From contig NZ_CP021081.1 of assembly GCF_003444775.1 (NCBI RefSeq), positions 2,745,001 to 2,801,970 on the forward strand: DNA of 56,970 nucleotides, written 5' to 3'. The notes under the pieces are model-generated. The model ran no database searches and had not been told where the DNA came from. It saw nothing but the letters and a program-made list of their open reading frames with translations. This document shows, piece after piece, positions 12,869-21,688 of the stretch. Numbering within the stretch: position 1 is the first letter of the stretch; each line of letters begins with the position of its first letter. Both the position numbers and the translations under genes were made by a program. The DNA is from Deinococcus ficus (lineage in GTDB: Bacteria > Deinococcota > Deinococci > Deinococcales > Deinococcaceae).

Positions 12869-12935
12869 TGTATGAGTATGCGAAAATTTCGCATAGCTAT
12901 TCACCGAAGCTAGCAGGCGAACCGGGCCGGGTCAA
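12869..12935 (-). promoter_or_regulatory. argG promoter with two ARG-box-like operators
   Basis: Minus strand, in transcription order: -35 TTGACC (12930-12935), 17-base spacer, -10 TAGCTT (12907-12912), then two ArgR-box-like 14-mers, TGAATAGCTATGCG (12890-12903) and CGCATACTCATACA (12869-12882), separated by seven bases. As 18-bp boxes that is a 3-bp gap, the spacing known for E. coli ARG box pairs. The central part also reads as a perfect 9+1+9 palindrome (TATGCGAAA and its complement). The boxes begin at the expected start site, where a bound repressor would block initiation. ArgR binding is inferred. Confidence 0.68.
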
Positions 12936-12966
12936 GCTGCCGGGTCCCCGCCTGCCGGCGCCACAG

Positions 12967-13000
12967 GAAAGCAGGCCCCTACCGATAACGGAAAGGGGCC
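12967..13000 (-). terminator. Probable terminator of the first beta-barrel gene
   Basis: A 7-bp stem (12974-12980 with 12994-13000) encloses a second small CCG/CGG stem and is followed on the minus strand by TGCTTTCC. It lies 19 bases past the stop at 13019. Confidence 0.6.
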
Positions 13001-13018
13001 CTGGGGTTCAGGTGAAAC

Positions 13019-13510
13019 TCAGAGGCGGTAGTTGATGCCCAGGCGGCCGCCCAGACCGAAGCTCACGCCGACGCCGGAGCTGCTGCCGGCGCTGGCGAAC
13101 ACGATGCTCGGCCCGAGGTTCACCTCACCGAAGACGCTCAGGGGCGTGCTGGCCACGTTGTAGCGCAGGCCGCCCAGCACGTGCGGGTACAGGCCCACGG
13201 CGCTCGCGTTGCCCAGGGTCACGCCGGCGCCCAGGCCCAGGCCGTAGTAGGGCTGCAGGGGCCCGAAGCCGTTCGCGGCGGACAGGTCGTTCAGGTACGC
13301 AAACTCGCCGCCGATGTTGAAGTACCCGTTGCTGAGGCCCAGGCCGGTCAGCGCGTAACGCATGGCGCTGGCGCTGCCCACGTCCTGCTGGTAGTGCAGC
13401 CCGCCGCCGAAGCCGCCCATGGTGCCGCCCACAAAGAACCCGACGTAATCCGCCGCGGCCGCCGAGGAGACCGTGGATGCCAGAACCGTAACGAGGATCG
13501 CTTTCTTCAT
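13019..13510 (-). CDS. Small exported beta-barrel-like protein
   Basis: 163 residues with a signal peptide (MKKAILVTVLASTVSSAAA). The mature part is Gly-rich with alternating hydrophobic/aromatic residues (GFFVGGTMGGFGGGLHYQQ, YYGLGLGAGVTLG) and ends in GLGGRLGINYRL, a pattern typical of small outer-membrane beta-barrels. The gene at 13644..14186 encodes a protein of the same kind. TAAAGT (13517-13522, minus strand) lies six bases before the ATG without a Shine-Dalgarno, suggesting a leaderless mRNA. A structural or porin-like role is inferred only. Confidence 0.75.
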   Translation of the reverse strand: MKKAILVTVLASTVSSAAAADYVGFFVGGTMGGFGGGLHYQQDVGSASAMRYALTGLGLSNGYFNIGGEFAYLNDLSAANGFGPLQPYYGLGLGAGVTLGNASAVGLYPHVLGGLRYNVASTPLSVFGEVNLGPSIVFASAGSSSGVGVSFGLGGRLGINYRL

Positions 13511-13600
13511 ACCCTGACTTTACAGGCCAGCATGAAAATTGCGTGTACCAGAATCGTCAATCCGTTCTGTAGAACGCCTTCATTCCCCACAAATGGGACG

Positions 13601-13627
13601 AAAAATAAGCCCCGCCAGACGCGGGGC
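13601..13627 (-). terminator. Rho-independent terminator of the second beta-barrel gene
   Basis: Stem GCCCCGC/GCGGGGC (13609-13615 and 13621-13627), five-base loop, followed on the minus strand by TTATTTTT. It lies 17 bases beyond the stop at 13644. Confidence 0.9.
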
Positions 13628-13643
13628 CAGTCGGGACAGAAGC

Positions 13644-14186
13644 TCAGCGGAGGGTGTAGGTCAGGCCCAGGCGGGGCTGCGCGAACAGGCCACCGAAGGT
13701 GGTGGAGCTGCCGTTGCCGCTGACGGTCATGAAGGAGTACCCGGCGCCGACTTCGAGGTACATGCCAAGCTCGGGGGTGGCGTAGAAGTTCATCCCGCCG
13801 ATCAGGGTGGGGTTGAAGGCCAGCAGGTTCGCGCCGCTGTCGGTGGCGAACTGGGCGCCCAGGCCGGCGCCGGCGTACAGGTTGATGTCGTTGTAGGTGC
13901 TCACGGCGCCGGGGAACTTCACCAGATAGGCGAGTTCGCCACCGAAGCCCATGAGGTCCAGGCCGTGCAGGTTGGGGGTCAGGTCCAGCGCGGCGCGGAC
14001 GCTGGAGAGCGCGTCCAGGCTGTAGGTGTACTGCAGGCCGACGGAGAAGGAGCCGTCCAGGTTCAGGGCCTCGCCCTGGTAGGTGTACCAGGGCTGGAGG
14101 TACCCGGCGCGGATGCCGAAGCTGTCGGCGCTGGCGGTGCTGAGGGCGGTGGAGAGCGTGAGGGCGGCGATGAAGGCTTTCTTCAT
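13644..14186 (-). CDS. Small exported beta-barrel-like protein, second copy
   Basis: 180 residues with a signal peptide (MKKAFIAALTLSTALSTASA) and a mature part of short beta-strand-like segments (SVGLQYTYSL, INLYAGAGLGAQF, FAQPRLGLTYTLR) ending in an aromatic/hydrophobic strand, as in outer-membrane barrels. It resembles the 13019..13510 product in length and layout, but identity is low by eye. TACGGT (14093-like layout; bases 14193-14198, minus strand) is six bases before the ATG at 14186, so the mRNA is probably leaderless and a start eight codons upstream is unlikely. A GTAAC-N4-GTTAC inverted repeat (14218-14231) lies just upstream. Confidence 0.75.
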   Translation of the reverse strand: MKKAFIAALTLSTALSTASADSFGIRAGYLQPWYTYQGEALNLDGSFSVGLQYTYSLDALSSVRAALDLTPNLHGLDLMGFGGELAYLVKFPGAVSTYNDINLYAGAGLGAQFATDSGANLLAFNPTLIGGMNFYATPELGMYLEVGAGYSFMTVSGNGSSTTFGGLFAQPRLGLTYTLR

Positions 14187-14227
14187 GCGCCCACCGTACC
14201 TGAACCCCATGAGAAAAGTAACGATTG

Positions 14228-15361
14228 TTACGATCCGGTCGAGCGCGCCGCGTCCATCGTCGCCAGACGCTCCAGCGCCAACGCGAGGTCCGCCTCCGAC
14301 TTGCAGAAGGCCAGCCGCATCACCCCGGGCACGTTCAGCGCCTGCGAGCAGAACGCCTGCACGGGAATGGCCGCCACACCCGCGTCCATCAGGGCCGCGG
14401 CGCTCCAGTCCGCCCGGTGCGCCGTCAGGAAGTACGACCCGCCGGGCCGGAATACCGTCACACCCAGCGCCTCCAGGCCGCCCGCCAGGATGTCCAGGCG
14501 CGCCGCGTACGAATCGCGCAGCGCCCCGTACAGCCCGCCCTCACGGGCGACCGGCAGGGCCCGAACCACCGCCCACTGGAACGGCGTGGGCGCGCAGAAC
14601 GACGCCAGCTGCCGCACCCCCGCCAGCGAGGACGCCAGCCCGGGCGGGCACACGACCCACCCCACCCGCCAGCCGGTCGCCTCCAGCCGCTTCCCGGCGC
14701 TGCCCACCACGAAGGTCCGCTCCGGGGCCAGCGCCCGTGGGGACACCGGTCGCGGCCCGAAATACAGCTCGTCGTACACCTCGTCACTGACGATCCACAG
14801 ATCGTGCGCCCGGGCCAGCGCCACCAGCGCCTCCACCTCCGCCGGGGTGAACACCAGACCGGTCGGGTTGTGCGGCGTGTTCAGCAGCAGCGCGCAGGTG
14901 CGCGGCGTGACCGCGCGGGCCACCGCGTCCAGGTCCAGGCGCCAGCCGAGCTGCGGGTCCAGGGCCAGCATCACCGGCACCGCCCGCGCCCCGGCCAGCT
15001 CTGCCTGCGGGCCGTACACGTCGAAGGCGGGCTCCAGCGTCAGCACCTCCCCACCCGGCGGGTACAGCGCCAGGGCGAGGGTCTGCAGGCCCTCGGTGGC
15101 GCCGGAGGTGACCAGCACGTCGGCCGGATCCACCCCGAACTCGGCGCCCAGCGCCTCACGCAGGGCCGGCAGACCGGCCGGCGGCGTGTACTGGTCGTGG
15201 CGTCCCACGGCCGCCCGGGCGGCGTCCAGCAGGAAGGCCGGCGGGGCCGCGGCCGGAAACCCCTGACCGAGGTTCACTGCGCCCCGCGCGGCCGCCTCGC
15301 GGCTGGTGCGGGCGAACACGCTTTCCTGAGCGGCCAGGGCACGGGGCTGAAGGGCAGGCAT
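14228..15361 (-). CDS. Class I/II pyridoxal-phosphate aminotransferase
   Basis: 377 residues, fold-type I aminotransferase of the kynurenine/methionine aminotransferase (YbdL-like) type: GAVNLGQGFP at the N-terminus, NTPHNPTG, VSDEVYDELYF, and the PLP-binding lysine in GSAGKRLEATGWRVGW. Such enzymes move the amino group between aromatic or sulfur amino acids and 2-oxo acids; the exact substrate cannot be read here. The ATG at 15361 is preceded by TACACT (15368-15373, minus strand) with six bases between, the leaderless layout. Its TAA lies inside an inverted repeat upstream of the next gene. Confidence 0.9.
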   Translation of the reverse strand: MPALQPRALAAQESVFARTSREAAARGAVNLGQGFPAAAPPAFLLDAARAAVGRHDQYTPPAGLPALREALGAEFGVDPADVLVTSGATEGLQTLALALYPPGGEVLTLEPAFDVYGPQAELAGARAVPVMLALDPQLGWRLDLDAVARAVTPRTCALLLNTPHNPTGLVFTPAEVEALVALARAHDLWIVSDEVYDELYFGPRPVSPRALAPERTFVVGSAGKRLEATGWRVGWVVCPPGLASSLAGVRQLASFCAPTPFQWAVVRALPVAREGGLYGALRDSYAARLDILAGGLEALGVTVFRPGGSYFLTAHRADWSAAALMDAGVAAIPVQAFCSQALNVPGVMRLAFCKSEADLALALERLATMDAARSTGS

Positions 15362-15654
15362 GCCGCCAGTGTAGGGAAGGGCGCATGCCCCCGGTGGGGC
15401 GTGGAAGGGCGCGCCCCGGCTCCCGTACACTGACGGTCCAGAGTGCCCCCACCCCGGAGCGGCGCGCCCTCCCACCGTCTTTCCTGCCTTCCGGTGTTCC
15501 CCGCCTGCCGCGTTCCCGGCCGGGAGCGGCCCCGGCTGCCCACTGCCCGGCCCCGCCTCTCCCCTGCCCCGATGGAGTTGCCCGTGCCGACTGCCCCCGA
15601 CCTGCCAGGCGCCGCACCCCACCTCACCGCCCTGGGCCCGGCTGCCCAGAGCCC

Positions 15655-16791
15655 ATGAGCCCGGGCCGGCCGGGCGCGCCGTCCCCAGTCCGTGGGCGGC
15701 GCCGGGCGCTGCCGCTGCTGGCCGGCCCGGACCTGACCCGCGTGTGGGCGCGCCGGCTCCGGCGCGTGTACCTGGCGGCTGCCGTGCCCGGCATCGTGGG
15801 GTCACTGATGGGGGTGCTGGCGCAGGCGGACGCCCCGGAGGACCTGCGGCGCCCGGACCTGCTGCTGCTGCTGGCCCTGGCGCTGACCCTGACCGTCTGC
15901 ACGGCCCTGGTCGCCCTGCGGCGGCTGGAGACCGTGCGGGCCCTGCAGGTCACCTACGCCGTCTCGGCCGGGTACTTCCTGCTGGTGGTCGGGCAGAAAC
16001 TCACGATGACCGTCGGCGCGCAGCAGCAGCTCAGTGCCGCCACCTTCTGGTTCCCGGTGCTGTTCATCACCGCCTTCGTCGCCTGGGACGTGCGGCCGGC
16101 TCTGCGCATCTCCGCGGTGATGTACGCCCTGACCCTGCTGCTCACCGGCCTGAGCCTGCTGGGCCAGCCCACCCCGGACCGGGCGCCGCTGGCCGTGAGC
16201 GCCCTGCAGTTCCTGCTGGCCCAGGGCGTGACCATCGCCCTGCTGACCAGTCTGGCGCACATGAAAGAACACCTGACGGAGGTGCGCACGCTGGCCTACA
16301 TGGACGTGCTGACCGGCCTGCCCAACCGCCGGTACGTGGAGGAACACTGGACGCACGTGCGGCGCGGCGTGCGCACCGTGGTGCTGTTCGACGTGGACCA
16401 CTTCAAGCAGGTCAACGACCGCCACGGGCACGCCGCCGGGGACGAGGTGCTGCGCGAGCTGGCGCAGCTGGTCCGCCGGATCACTCCCCGCACGACCCTG
16501 CTGGCCCGCTGGGGCGGCGAGGAGTTCCTGCTGCTGATCCCCAGGCAGCGTGCCGCGGAGGCGCAGCGCAGCGTGGAGGTCCTGCGCGCCGCCATCGCCG
16601 CGCACCACTTCACGGTGGGGCACGTCACCGCCAGTTTCGGCGTGGCGGACGGCACGGACCGGCACGCCCTGAGCGACTGCGTGCACCGGGCCGATCAGGC
16701 CATGTACCGCGCCAAGGAGGCCGGCCGCAACCGCGTCGAATTGACCCCCGGGCCCCCGCCCGCCCGGGTGTCCGGTGAAGCGCATCCCTGA
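15655..16791 (+). CDS. Membrane-bound GGDEF protein (probable diguanylate cyclase)
   Basis: 378 residues. About six membrane segments lie between residues ~38 and ~202 (for example VYLAAAVPGIVGSLMGVL and DLLLLLALALTLTVCTALVAL), followed by a GGDEF domain with DVLTGLPNRR, FDVDHFKQVNDRHGHAAGDEVL and the active-site GGEEF at residues 287-291. An intact A-site suggests cyclic di-GMP synthesis. The RxxD inhibitory site expected five residues before GGEEF is absent, so product inhibition may be lost. The start is uncertain: no Shine-Dalgarno or adjacent -10 is seen at the ATG at 15655. Confidence 0.88.
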   Translation: MSPGRPGAPSPVRGRRRALPLLAGPDLTRVWARRLRRVYLAAAVPGIVGSLMGVLAQADAPEDLRRPDLLLLLALALTLTVCTALVALRRLETVRALQVTYAVSAGYFLLVVGQKLTMTVGAQQQLSAATFWFPVLFITAFVAWDVRPALRISAVMYALTLLLTGLSLLGQPTPDRAPLAVSALQFLLAQGVTIALLTSLAHMKEHLTEVRTLAYMDVLTGLPNRRYVEEHWTHVRRGVRTVVLFDVDHFKQVNDRHGHAAGDEVLRELAQLVRRITPRTTLLARWGGEEFLLLIPRQRAAEAQRSVEVLRAAIAAHHFTVGHVTASFGVADGTDRHALSDCVHRADQAMYRAKEAGRNRVELTPGPPPARVSGEAHP

Positions 16792-16912
16792 GGGCCGGGC
16801 AGTCGTTCTCTAAAGAAAGTGTCTGCCTGCCCCTGCGGGAAAGGCCACCTGCACGGGGTTACGGTGAGGCTGGTGAGTCCCGCCCAGCTTTAGGGAACAT
16901 GCCGGCGCCCCG

Positions 16913-16959
16913 GTGAACGTCCTGCCACCCCTGGCCTGACGCCCACCGGCCACGTTCAC
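16913..16959 (+). other. Leader hairpin upstream of the DUF937 gene
   Basis: GTGAACGT (16913-16920) and ACGTTCAC (16952-16959) form a perfect 8-bp inverted repeat around a 31-base loop that can fold further (GGCC...GGCC). It ends 12 bases before the strong AGGAGGG Shine-Dalgarno of the next gene, so it would sit in its 5' leader. Function unknown. Confidence 0.4.
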
Positions 16960-16981
16960 ATCAGGTTGTCCAGGAGGGTCA

Positions 16982-19300
16982 ATGAACATCACGGAACTCA
17001 TGCAGTCGTACTTCGGCGCGGCCGCCGCCGGGCCGCTCGCCCGCGCCAGCGGCCTGGACGCCCAGGCCGCCCAGCGCGCCTTGAGCGTGGCCCTGCCCAT
17101 GCAGGTGGACGCCCTGGCCGACCACGCCGCCACGCCCCAGGGGCAGGCGCAGATCGCGGACGCGATGCAGAACCTCCCGGCCTTCGGCAGCGTGCAGGAC
17201 GCCCTGGACAGCGCCGACGGCGCCAGCAACCTGGAACGCGCCGGCGAACTGCTCTCACCTGCGCTGCTGGGCGGCCGCGGCGGCGTCATCCTGAACGCCG
17301 TGACCGGTCAGGCGAGCAGCGCCTCCCCGGATAGCCTGCAGAAGCTGCTGAACATGGCGCTGCCCCTGCTGCTGAGCTTCCTCGCGCAGCGCGGCCTGAG
17401 CGCCGCCGCCCTGACCGAAGTGAAGGGCACCCTCGGGACCCTGGACCTGAGTAGCACGCAGGCCACCCCGTCCGCAGCGGCCGTTGGGACCTCTGCCGGG
17501 CTGGGCGCGGTCACCGGGGCGGCGGGCCTGACGGCGGGCGGCCTGCTCGATCTGCTGAAGGCCGAGTTCAGTGGCGCGAATGCCGACCGGATCGCCGGTG
17601 CCGCCGGGTTCGGGGGCGGCGGCCAGCGGGCCACCATGGCCGCCCTGCCGCTGCTGCTGGGCGCCCTGAGCACCCGCGGCCGCACCGAGGCCGGCGCCTC
17701 CGAGGTGCTCTCCATGGCCCGTGGGTTCACCGGCCTGACCGACAGCGGCGGTCACCTGAACCTGGGTTTCCTGGACAACAACGCCGAAACCACCCGTGTG
17801 GAGGGTCAGGGCCGCGGGCTGCTGGGCAGCCTGTTCGGGAACGTGGATGAACTCACGGGCCGCCTGGGCAGCGCGCTGGGCAGCAGCGGCAGCAATGCCA
17901 GCCGGCTGCTTTCGCTGCTGGCGCCGCTGCTGCTGTCGGTGCTGGGCAGCCGCGCGGGCGCCGCGAACCTGGGGGCCGGCGGGCTGAGCGGCCTGCTGGG
18001 CGGCCTGGCGCCCCTGCTGCCGGGCCTATTGCCGGCGGGCATGAGCGGTTTGAGCTCGCTGCTGGGCACCCCGGCCGCCACGACCACCACGGTGGCGGCC
18101 ACCCCCACGCGCGTGGAAACCCCCGTGACCCCGGTGGCGCCCACGCCCGCCCCGCGCCCGGTCGCGACGGCCACCACGAGTACCACCACCGTCACGCCGA
18201 AACGCGGCGGGATTCCCTGGTGGCTGATTCCGCTGCTGCTCCTGCTGCTGCTGGGCGGCTGCTGGCTGCTGCGCCCGCAGAACAACGAGGCCAGCGAGGG
18301 CACCACGCCCGCCGCGACCGAGCAGGCTGCCAGCATCCTGGTCACCAATCCCACCAGCGACGCGAACCTGCCCCCCGAGCCCTTCACCATGAGCGGCACC
18401 GGCCCGGCCGGTACGAGCCTGCGCATCGAGGACCAGGGCCAGGAGGTCGCCACGGCCAGCGTGGACGACAGCGGCAACTGGAGTGCCGAGCTGCCCGCCC
18501 CGACCGTGGGCGAGCACACCTACAGCGTGATCGGTGGGGAGAACGTCCGCAGCGAGTTCAAGGTGAACGTCACGGACGACGCGGCGGACACCGGAACCGG
18601 CACCGGTGACGCCGCCACGGACAGCACCGAGGAAGGCAGCGCGGATACCCCCACGGACGGGGATGCGGCCACCACCGATGACACCACGGGGGCCGATACC
18701 TCCACCGATGCGGCCACGGGCACGGACACTGCCGCGACGAGCCCCGCCACCGGCACCTTCGCGATCAGCGAACCGGCGGCCGACGCGACCCTGGCGGCCG
18801 GCGGCTTTACCCTGCGCGGCACCGGCACGCCCGGCGAGTCCCTGCAGGTGCTGGAGGACGGCACCAGCCTGGGCAACGTGACGGTCGGGGACGACGGCAG
18901 CTGGAGCCTGGACGTGCCCAGCCCCGCCGCCGGCGCGCACACCTACGCGGTGCAGGGCCCGGACGGCACCGAGCTGGGCAGCGTCTCCGCGACCATCGGC
19001 GAGGCCGAGGCGGGGGCCACCGCCGCGAGCTGCACGGATGAGTACAGCCTGAGCATCACCGACGGGCAGACCGTGAGCGAACCCTTCCGCTTCGGCGGGA
19101 AGGGCAGCGGCGAGGGGTACACCGTGACCGTGAAGCGCGGCGACCGGACCATCGGCACGAAGGACATCGCCCTGGACGCCACCTGCGGCTGGAGCTACCA
19201 GAGCAAGCCCGGCGCCGGCACCATCACGTACGAGGTGCGGCCCCTGGGGGACGCGGCCGCTGAACCGCTCAGCGCCGTGAACCTGACCGTCGACCAGTAA
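16982..19300 (+). CDS. DUF937 membrane protein with Ig-like repeats
   Basis: 772 residues in a distinct order. Residues 1-~350 hold two DUF937-type helical blocks ([39 protein letters not shown]). A Thr/Pro-rich linker leads to one membrane helix (~411-430, [14 protein letters not shown]). After it come two homologous Ig-like domains (~450-525 and ~592-670, sharing GTGxxGxSL and DDGSWSxxxPxPxxGxHTY) joined by a Thr/Asp/Ala-rich linker, then a Cys-containing domain (Cys near 684 and 734). DUF937 proteins such as YidB are cytosolic and poorly understood; here that module seems tethered to surface Ig domains. The ATG follows AGGAGGG. The extracytoplasmic side of the C-terminus is inferred. Confidence 0.85.
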   Translation: MNITELMQSYFGAAAAGPLARASGLDAQAAQRALSVALPMQVDALADHAATPQGQAQIADAMQNLPAFGSVQDALDSADGASNLERAGELLSPALLGGRGGVILNAVTGQASSASPDSLQKLLNMALPLLLSFLAQRGLSAAALTEVKGTLGTLDLSSTQATPSAAAVGTSAGLGAVTGAAGLTAGGLLDLLKAEFSGANADRIAGAAGFGGGGQRATMAALPLLLGALSTRGRTEAGASEVLSMARGFTGLTDSGGHLNLGFLDNNAETTRVEGQGRGLLGSLFGNVDELTGRLGSALGSSGSNASRLLSLLAPLLLSVLGSRAGAANLGAGGLSGLLGGLAPLLPGLLPAGMSGLSSLLGTPAATTTTVAATPTRVETPVTPVAPTPAPRPVATATTSTTTVTPKRGGIPWWLIPLLLLLLLGGCWLLRPQNNEASEGTTPAATEQAASILVTNPTSDANLPPEPFTMSGTGPAGTSLRIEDQGQEVATASVDDSGNWSAELPAPTVGEHTYSVIGGENVRSEFKVNVTDDAADTGTGTGDAATDSTEEGSADTPTDGDAATTDDTTGADTSTDAATGTDTAATSPATGTFAISEPAADATLAAGGFTLRGTGTPGESLQVLEDGTSLGNVTVGDDGSWSLDVPSPAAGAHTYAVQGPDGTELGSVSATIGEAEAGATAASCTDEYSLSITDGQTVSEPFRFGGKGSGEGYTVTVKRGDRTIGTKDIALDATCGWSYQSKPGAGTITYEVRPLGDAAAEPLSAVNLTVDQ

Positions 19301-19327
19301 AGTAACTTTCTCTCCGCGCAACGTTTT

Positions 19328-19352
19328 GCCCCCGCCTGTGCGGGGGCGGTTT
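19328..19352 (+). terminator. Terminator of the DUF937 gene
   Basis: GCCCCCGC-CTGT-GCGGGGGC hairpin (19328-19347) followed by GGTTTC, 28 bases past the stop at 19300 and just before the convergent mntR gene ends. Confidence 0.72.
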
Positions 19353-19368
19353 CATGCCGTGTGGCCGG

Positions 19369-20031
19369 TCAGGGGGCAAGCACCTGCACCTGACCGGCCA
19401 CGAGCAGGGACAGGGTCAGGGGGTGCCCGCCGATCTGCAGGGTCAGGGTCCCCAGGGCGGTGTCCACGCTGAGCACCCGCAGGGCGGAGCCGGGCGTGAG
19501 GTCGGCGGCCATCAGGGCGCGCAGCTGATCGGCGTCGCCGTCCGGCACGCGCGCCACGGTGGCGGTGTCGCCCGGGGCGAGCTGCGTGAGGCGCCGTTCC
19601 GGGCGGTGCGGGACGCTGCCGTCCAGGGCGGGGATCGGGTCGCCGTGCGGGTCGTGGGTGGGGTCGCCCAGCCAAGCGGCGATGCGGGCCTCAAGTTTCT
19701 CGCTCAGGGCGTGTTCCAGGCGCTCGGCTTCCTCGTGCACCTCGTCCAGCGGCACGCCCAGCGCGCGGTGCAGGAACAGTTCCAGCAGGCGGTGGTGGCG
19801 CAGGACTTCCAGCGCGACCTGTTCCCCCTCGGCGGTGAGCTGCGCGCCCTGGTACGGCGCGTGCGACACGAGGCCCTGCTCGGTGAGTTTGCGCAGCATG
19901 CCGGTCACGCTGGCCGGGGCGACTTCCAGCGCGTCTGCGAGGGCCTGGGTGCTGACCTTCCCGGCGCGGCCCAGGACGTACAGGTGCTTGAGGTAGTCCT
20001 CGGCCGAGGGGGTGAGGGTCCGGGCGGTCAT
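19369..20031 (-). CDS. mntR: MntR/DtxR-family metal-dependent repressor
   Basis: 220 residues: N-terminal winged helix ([41 protein letters not shown]), the metal-binding dimerisation helices ([38 protein letters not shown]) and a C-terminal FeoA/SH3-like domain (residues ~150-220). Family members sense Mn(II) or Fe(II) and repress uptake genes; a DtxR-type Mn regulator is known in D. radiodurans. The ATG at 20031 is preceded by TACACT (20038-20043, minus strand) six bases away, so it is likely leaderless, and 17 upstream codons are excluded. It is divergent from the ECF sigma gene; no transporter is nearby. Confidence 0.9.
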   Translation of the reverse strand: MTARTLTPSAEDYLKHLYVLGRAGKVSTQALADALEVAPASVTGMLRKLTEQGLVSHAPYQGAQLTAEGEQVALEVLRHHRLLELFLHRALGVPLDEVHEEAERLEHALSEKLEARIAAWLGDPTHDPHGDPIPALDGSVPHRPERRLTQLAPGDTATVARVPDGDADQLRALMAADLTPGSALRVLSVDTALGTLTLQIGGHPLTLSLLVAGQVQVLAP

Positions 20032-20059
20032 GCGTCCAGTGTAGGCGCCGGGGCGGCGC

Positions 20060-20099
20060 GGAACTTTTCCGGGGCGTGTCACCTCTAAGGTATGAGGTG
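20060..20099 (+). promoter_or_regulatory. Sigma-E-like promoter of the ECF sigma operon
   Basis: GGAACTT (-35, 20060-20066), then after 17 bases TCTAA (-10, 20084-20088), then eight bases to the GTG at 20097. This matches the classical group of ECF/RpoE promoters (GAACTT, TCTGA). An inverted repeat GTCACCTC-N8-GAGGTGAC (20078-20101) overlaps the -10. The same 40-base layout recurs at 21649. Autoregulation by the encoded sigma factor is the natural inference. Confidence 0.72.
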
Positions 20100-20651
20100 A
20101 CCTTGAATGACGCTCACAGCCATCTGCCGGACGTGGAGCTCGCGCGGCGCGCCGCGCGGGACGAGCGGGCCTTCGAGGTGCTGGTGAGGCGGCACGCGCC
20201 CGCGGTGCACCGCCTGGCGGCCGGCATGGTCGGCCCGGGCGCGGCGGACGACGTGGTGCAGGAGGTGTTCATCGCCGTGCACCGCGCCCTGCGGGGCTTC
20301 CGCGGGGACGCGCAGTTCAGCACGTGGCTGCACCGCATCACCCTGAACGCCTGCCACAAGGCGCTGGCCGCGCGGCAGACTCTTCCGTTCGGGGACGTGC
20401 CGGAGCCGGCCGCGCCGCACAGCCCGGTCCGGGCCGGGGAGCAGGCAGCGCTGCGGGACGCCCTGCACGCCGCGCTGGCTGCGTTGCCTGCCGATCAGCG
20501 GGAGGCGGTCACGCTGCGGGAACTGGGGGGCCTGGAGTACGCCGAGATCGCCGTCCTGACCGGGGCGGAACTGGGCACCGTGAAAAGCCGCATCAACCGG
20601 GGGCGCGCCGCCCTGCGGGCGTGGCTGAGCGGTGCAGGAGTGAAACCGTGA
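20097..20651 (+). CDS. ECF-type RNA polymerase sigma factor
   Basis: 184 residues. Region 2: [59 protein letters not shown]; region 4: [52 protein letters not shown]. Typical two-domain ECF sigma factor without extension. I place the start at GTG 20097, the expected transcription start of the sigma-E-like promoter in front of it, giving a leaderless mRNA; GTG 20076 and TTG 20103 are the in-frame alternatives. Its TGA overlaps the next start (GTGA). The operon order sigma, small membrane protein, RseB-like protein mirrors rpoE-rseA-rseB. Confidence 0.9.
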   Translation: MTLNDAHSHLPDVELARRAARDERAFEVLVRRHAPAVHRLAAGMVGPGAADDVVQEVFIAVHRALRGFRGDAQFSTWLHRITLNACHKALAARQTLPFGDVPEPAAPHSPVRAGEQAALRDALHAALAALPADQREAVTLRELGGLEYAEIAVLTGAELGTVKSRINRGRAALRAWLSGAGVKP

Positions 20652-20920
20652 ACAAGCATGACTGGACTGACGCCGACCTGGACGCCCTCTTCACGCAGGT
20701 GCGGGAACCCGGCGGGGACGCGGACGGCGCGGCCGACCGGGTGCTGGCCGCGCACCGGGCGCGGCAGGGGCACGCCCGGCACGTGCGGGCGGGGTGGGTG
20801 TCGGCGCTGCTCGCCTCGGCGGCGGTGCTGACCGGCGTGGCGGTCCTGAAGCCCGCGCCGGTCCTGCCCAGCAGCGCCGCCTACGCCGCGTACGAGAGTG
20901 CGGTGGGGGACGGCTGGTGA
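20648..20920 (+). CDS. Putative minimal anti-sigma factor (single-pass membrane protein)
   Basis: 90 residues: a ~48-residue acidic cytosolic part ([23 protein letters not shown]), one membrane segment ([17 protein letters not shown]) and a ~25-residue outer tail. No zinc-binding HxxxCxxC motif. Assignment rests on its place: it overlaps the sigma gene by GTGA and the RseB-like gene by GTGA, the position RseA holds in proteobacteria. Much shorter than classical RseA (~215 residues), so the interaction is inferred. Confidence 0.62.
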   Translation: MNKHDWTDADLDALFTQVREPGGDADGAADRVLAAHRARQGHARHVRAGWVSALLASAAVLTGVAVLKPAPVLPSSAAYAAYESAVGDGW

Positions 20921-21684
20921 GGCGGGCGCTGGGGCTGCTGGGGCTGCTGCTGGCGCCGGGCGCCGGGGCGGCGGACCTGGACGACCTGCTGAGCGTGCTG
21001 GCGCAGGCGCGCGCGCGGGAGGTGCGAGGTGTGGCGCAGGTCACGGTGAACTTCCCGCCGCGCACCCCCCCGACCCGCGCGGCGAACCGTCTGCCCACCC
21101 TGCCGGTGCGGCCGGCGCTGCTGGCCCGCAACTTTAATGTGGTGCGTGTCGGCCCGGAGCTCCAGGTAGGTCGGACCGCGACCCGGTATGACCTGACCCC
21201 GAAGGCGGGAAGTGCGGCCCGCTGGGTGGTGTGGGTGGATCAGGCGTGGAACCTGCCGCTGGCCTTCGAGGAACGCGGCGCGGACGGCGCGGTGGCCCGC
21301 CGGGCACTGTTCACGAAGGTGAACCCGTCCCCGGTGAAGGCCGCCGTGAAGGTGCCGGCGGTGCCCCGGGGCCTGGGGGCGACCGTGGCCCGCGCCCTGC
21401 CGGGCCTGCGGCTCCCGCCGGGGTTCACGCCGGTGGCGCTGCGGCCGGCCGGGAACCGCTGGGAGGTGACGTTCTCGGACGGGCTGAACACCCTGGCCCT
21501 GGTCACCGCCGCGCGGGACGTGCAGGCCGCGCCGGGCGTGGCGTCCCGGCGGGTGGGGGCGGCGTTCGTGTGGCTGACCGGGAACCTCCCGGCCGCCGAC
21601 CTGACGGCCGCGCTCTCCGGGGTGCGGCAGGTCCGCCCGGCCGAACTGGGAACTTTTTTCGCTGATCTCTCCTCTAATCCCTGA
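20917..21684 (+). CDS. RseB/MucB-like exported regulator
   Basis: 255 residues with a signal peptide ([18 protein letters not shown]). The mature part has the LolA/RseB-like pattern: [34 protein letters not shown], and a C-terminal [19 protein letters not shown] that parallels the 'YSDGLxxxSVF' motif of RseB/MucB. In proteobacteria RseB shields RseA from proteolysis and senses envelope stress; the same logic is likely here. GTG start at 20917 overlaps the anti-sigma stop. The promoter for the next operon is embedded in its last codons. Confidence 0.68.
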   Translation: MRRALGLLGLLLAPGAGAADLDDLLSVLAQARAREVRGVAQVTVNFPPRTPPTRAANRLPTLPVRPALLARNFNVVRVGPELQVGRTATRYDLTPKAGSAARWVVWVDQAWNLPLAFEERGADGAVARRALFTKVNPSPVKAAVKVPAVPRGLGATVARALPGLRLPPGFTPVALRPAGNRWEVTFSDGLNTLALVTAARDVQAAPGVASRRVGAAFVWLTGNLPAADLTAALSGVRQVRPAELGTFFADLSSNP

Positions 21685-21688
21685 GGTG
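21649..21688 (+). promoter_or_regulatory. Second sigma-E-like promoter, upstream of DUF1800
   Basis: GGAACTT (21649-21655), 17-base spacer, TCTAA (21673-21677), eight bases, then GTG at 21686. Elements, spacing and the closing TGAGGTG are the same as at 20060-20099. It lies inside the 3' end of the RseB-like gene. Makes the DUF1800-DUF1501-cytochrome operon a likely target of the ECF sigma factor encoded just upstream. Confidence 0.72.

Noticed and set aside
20086..20104. Sigma gene start at GTG 20076 or TTG 20103
   Set aside because: GTG 20076 lies upstream of the -10 element. TTG 20103 would need the GAGGTG as Shine-Dalgarno at too short a distance; GTG 20097 matches the second promoter's layout, though TTG cannot be fully excluded.
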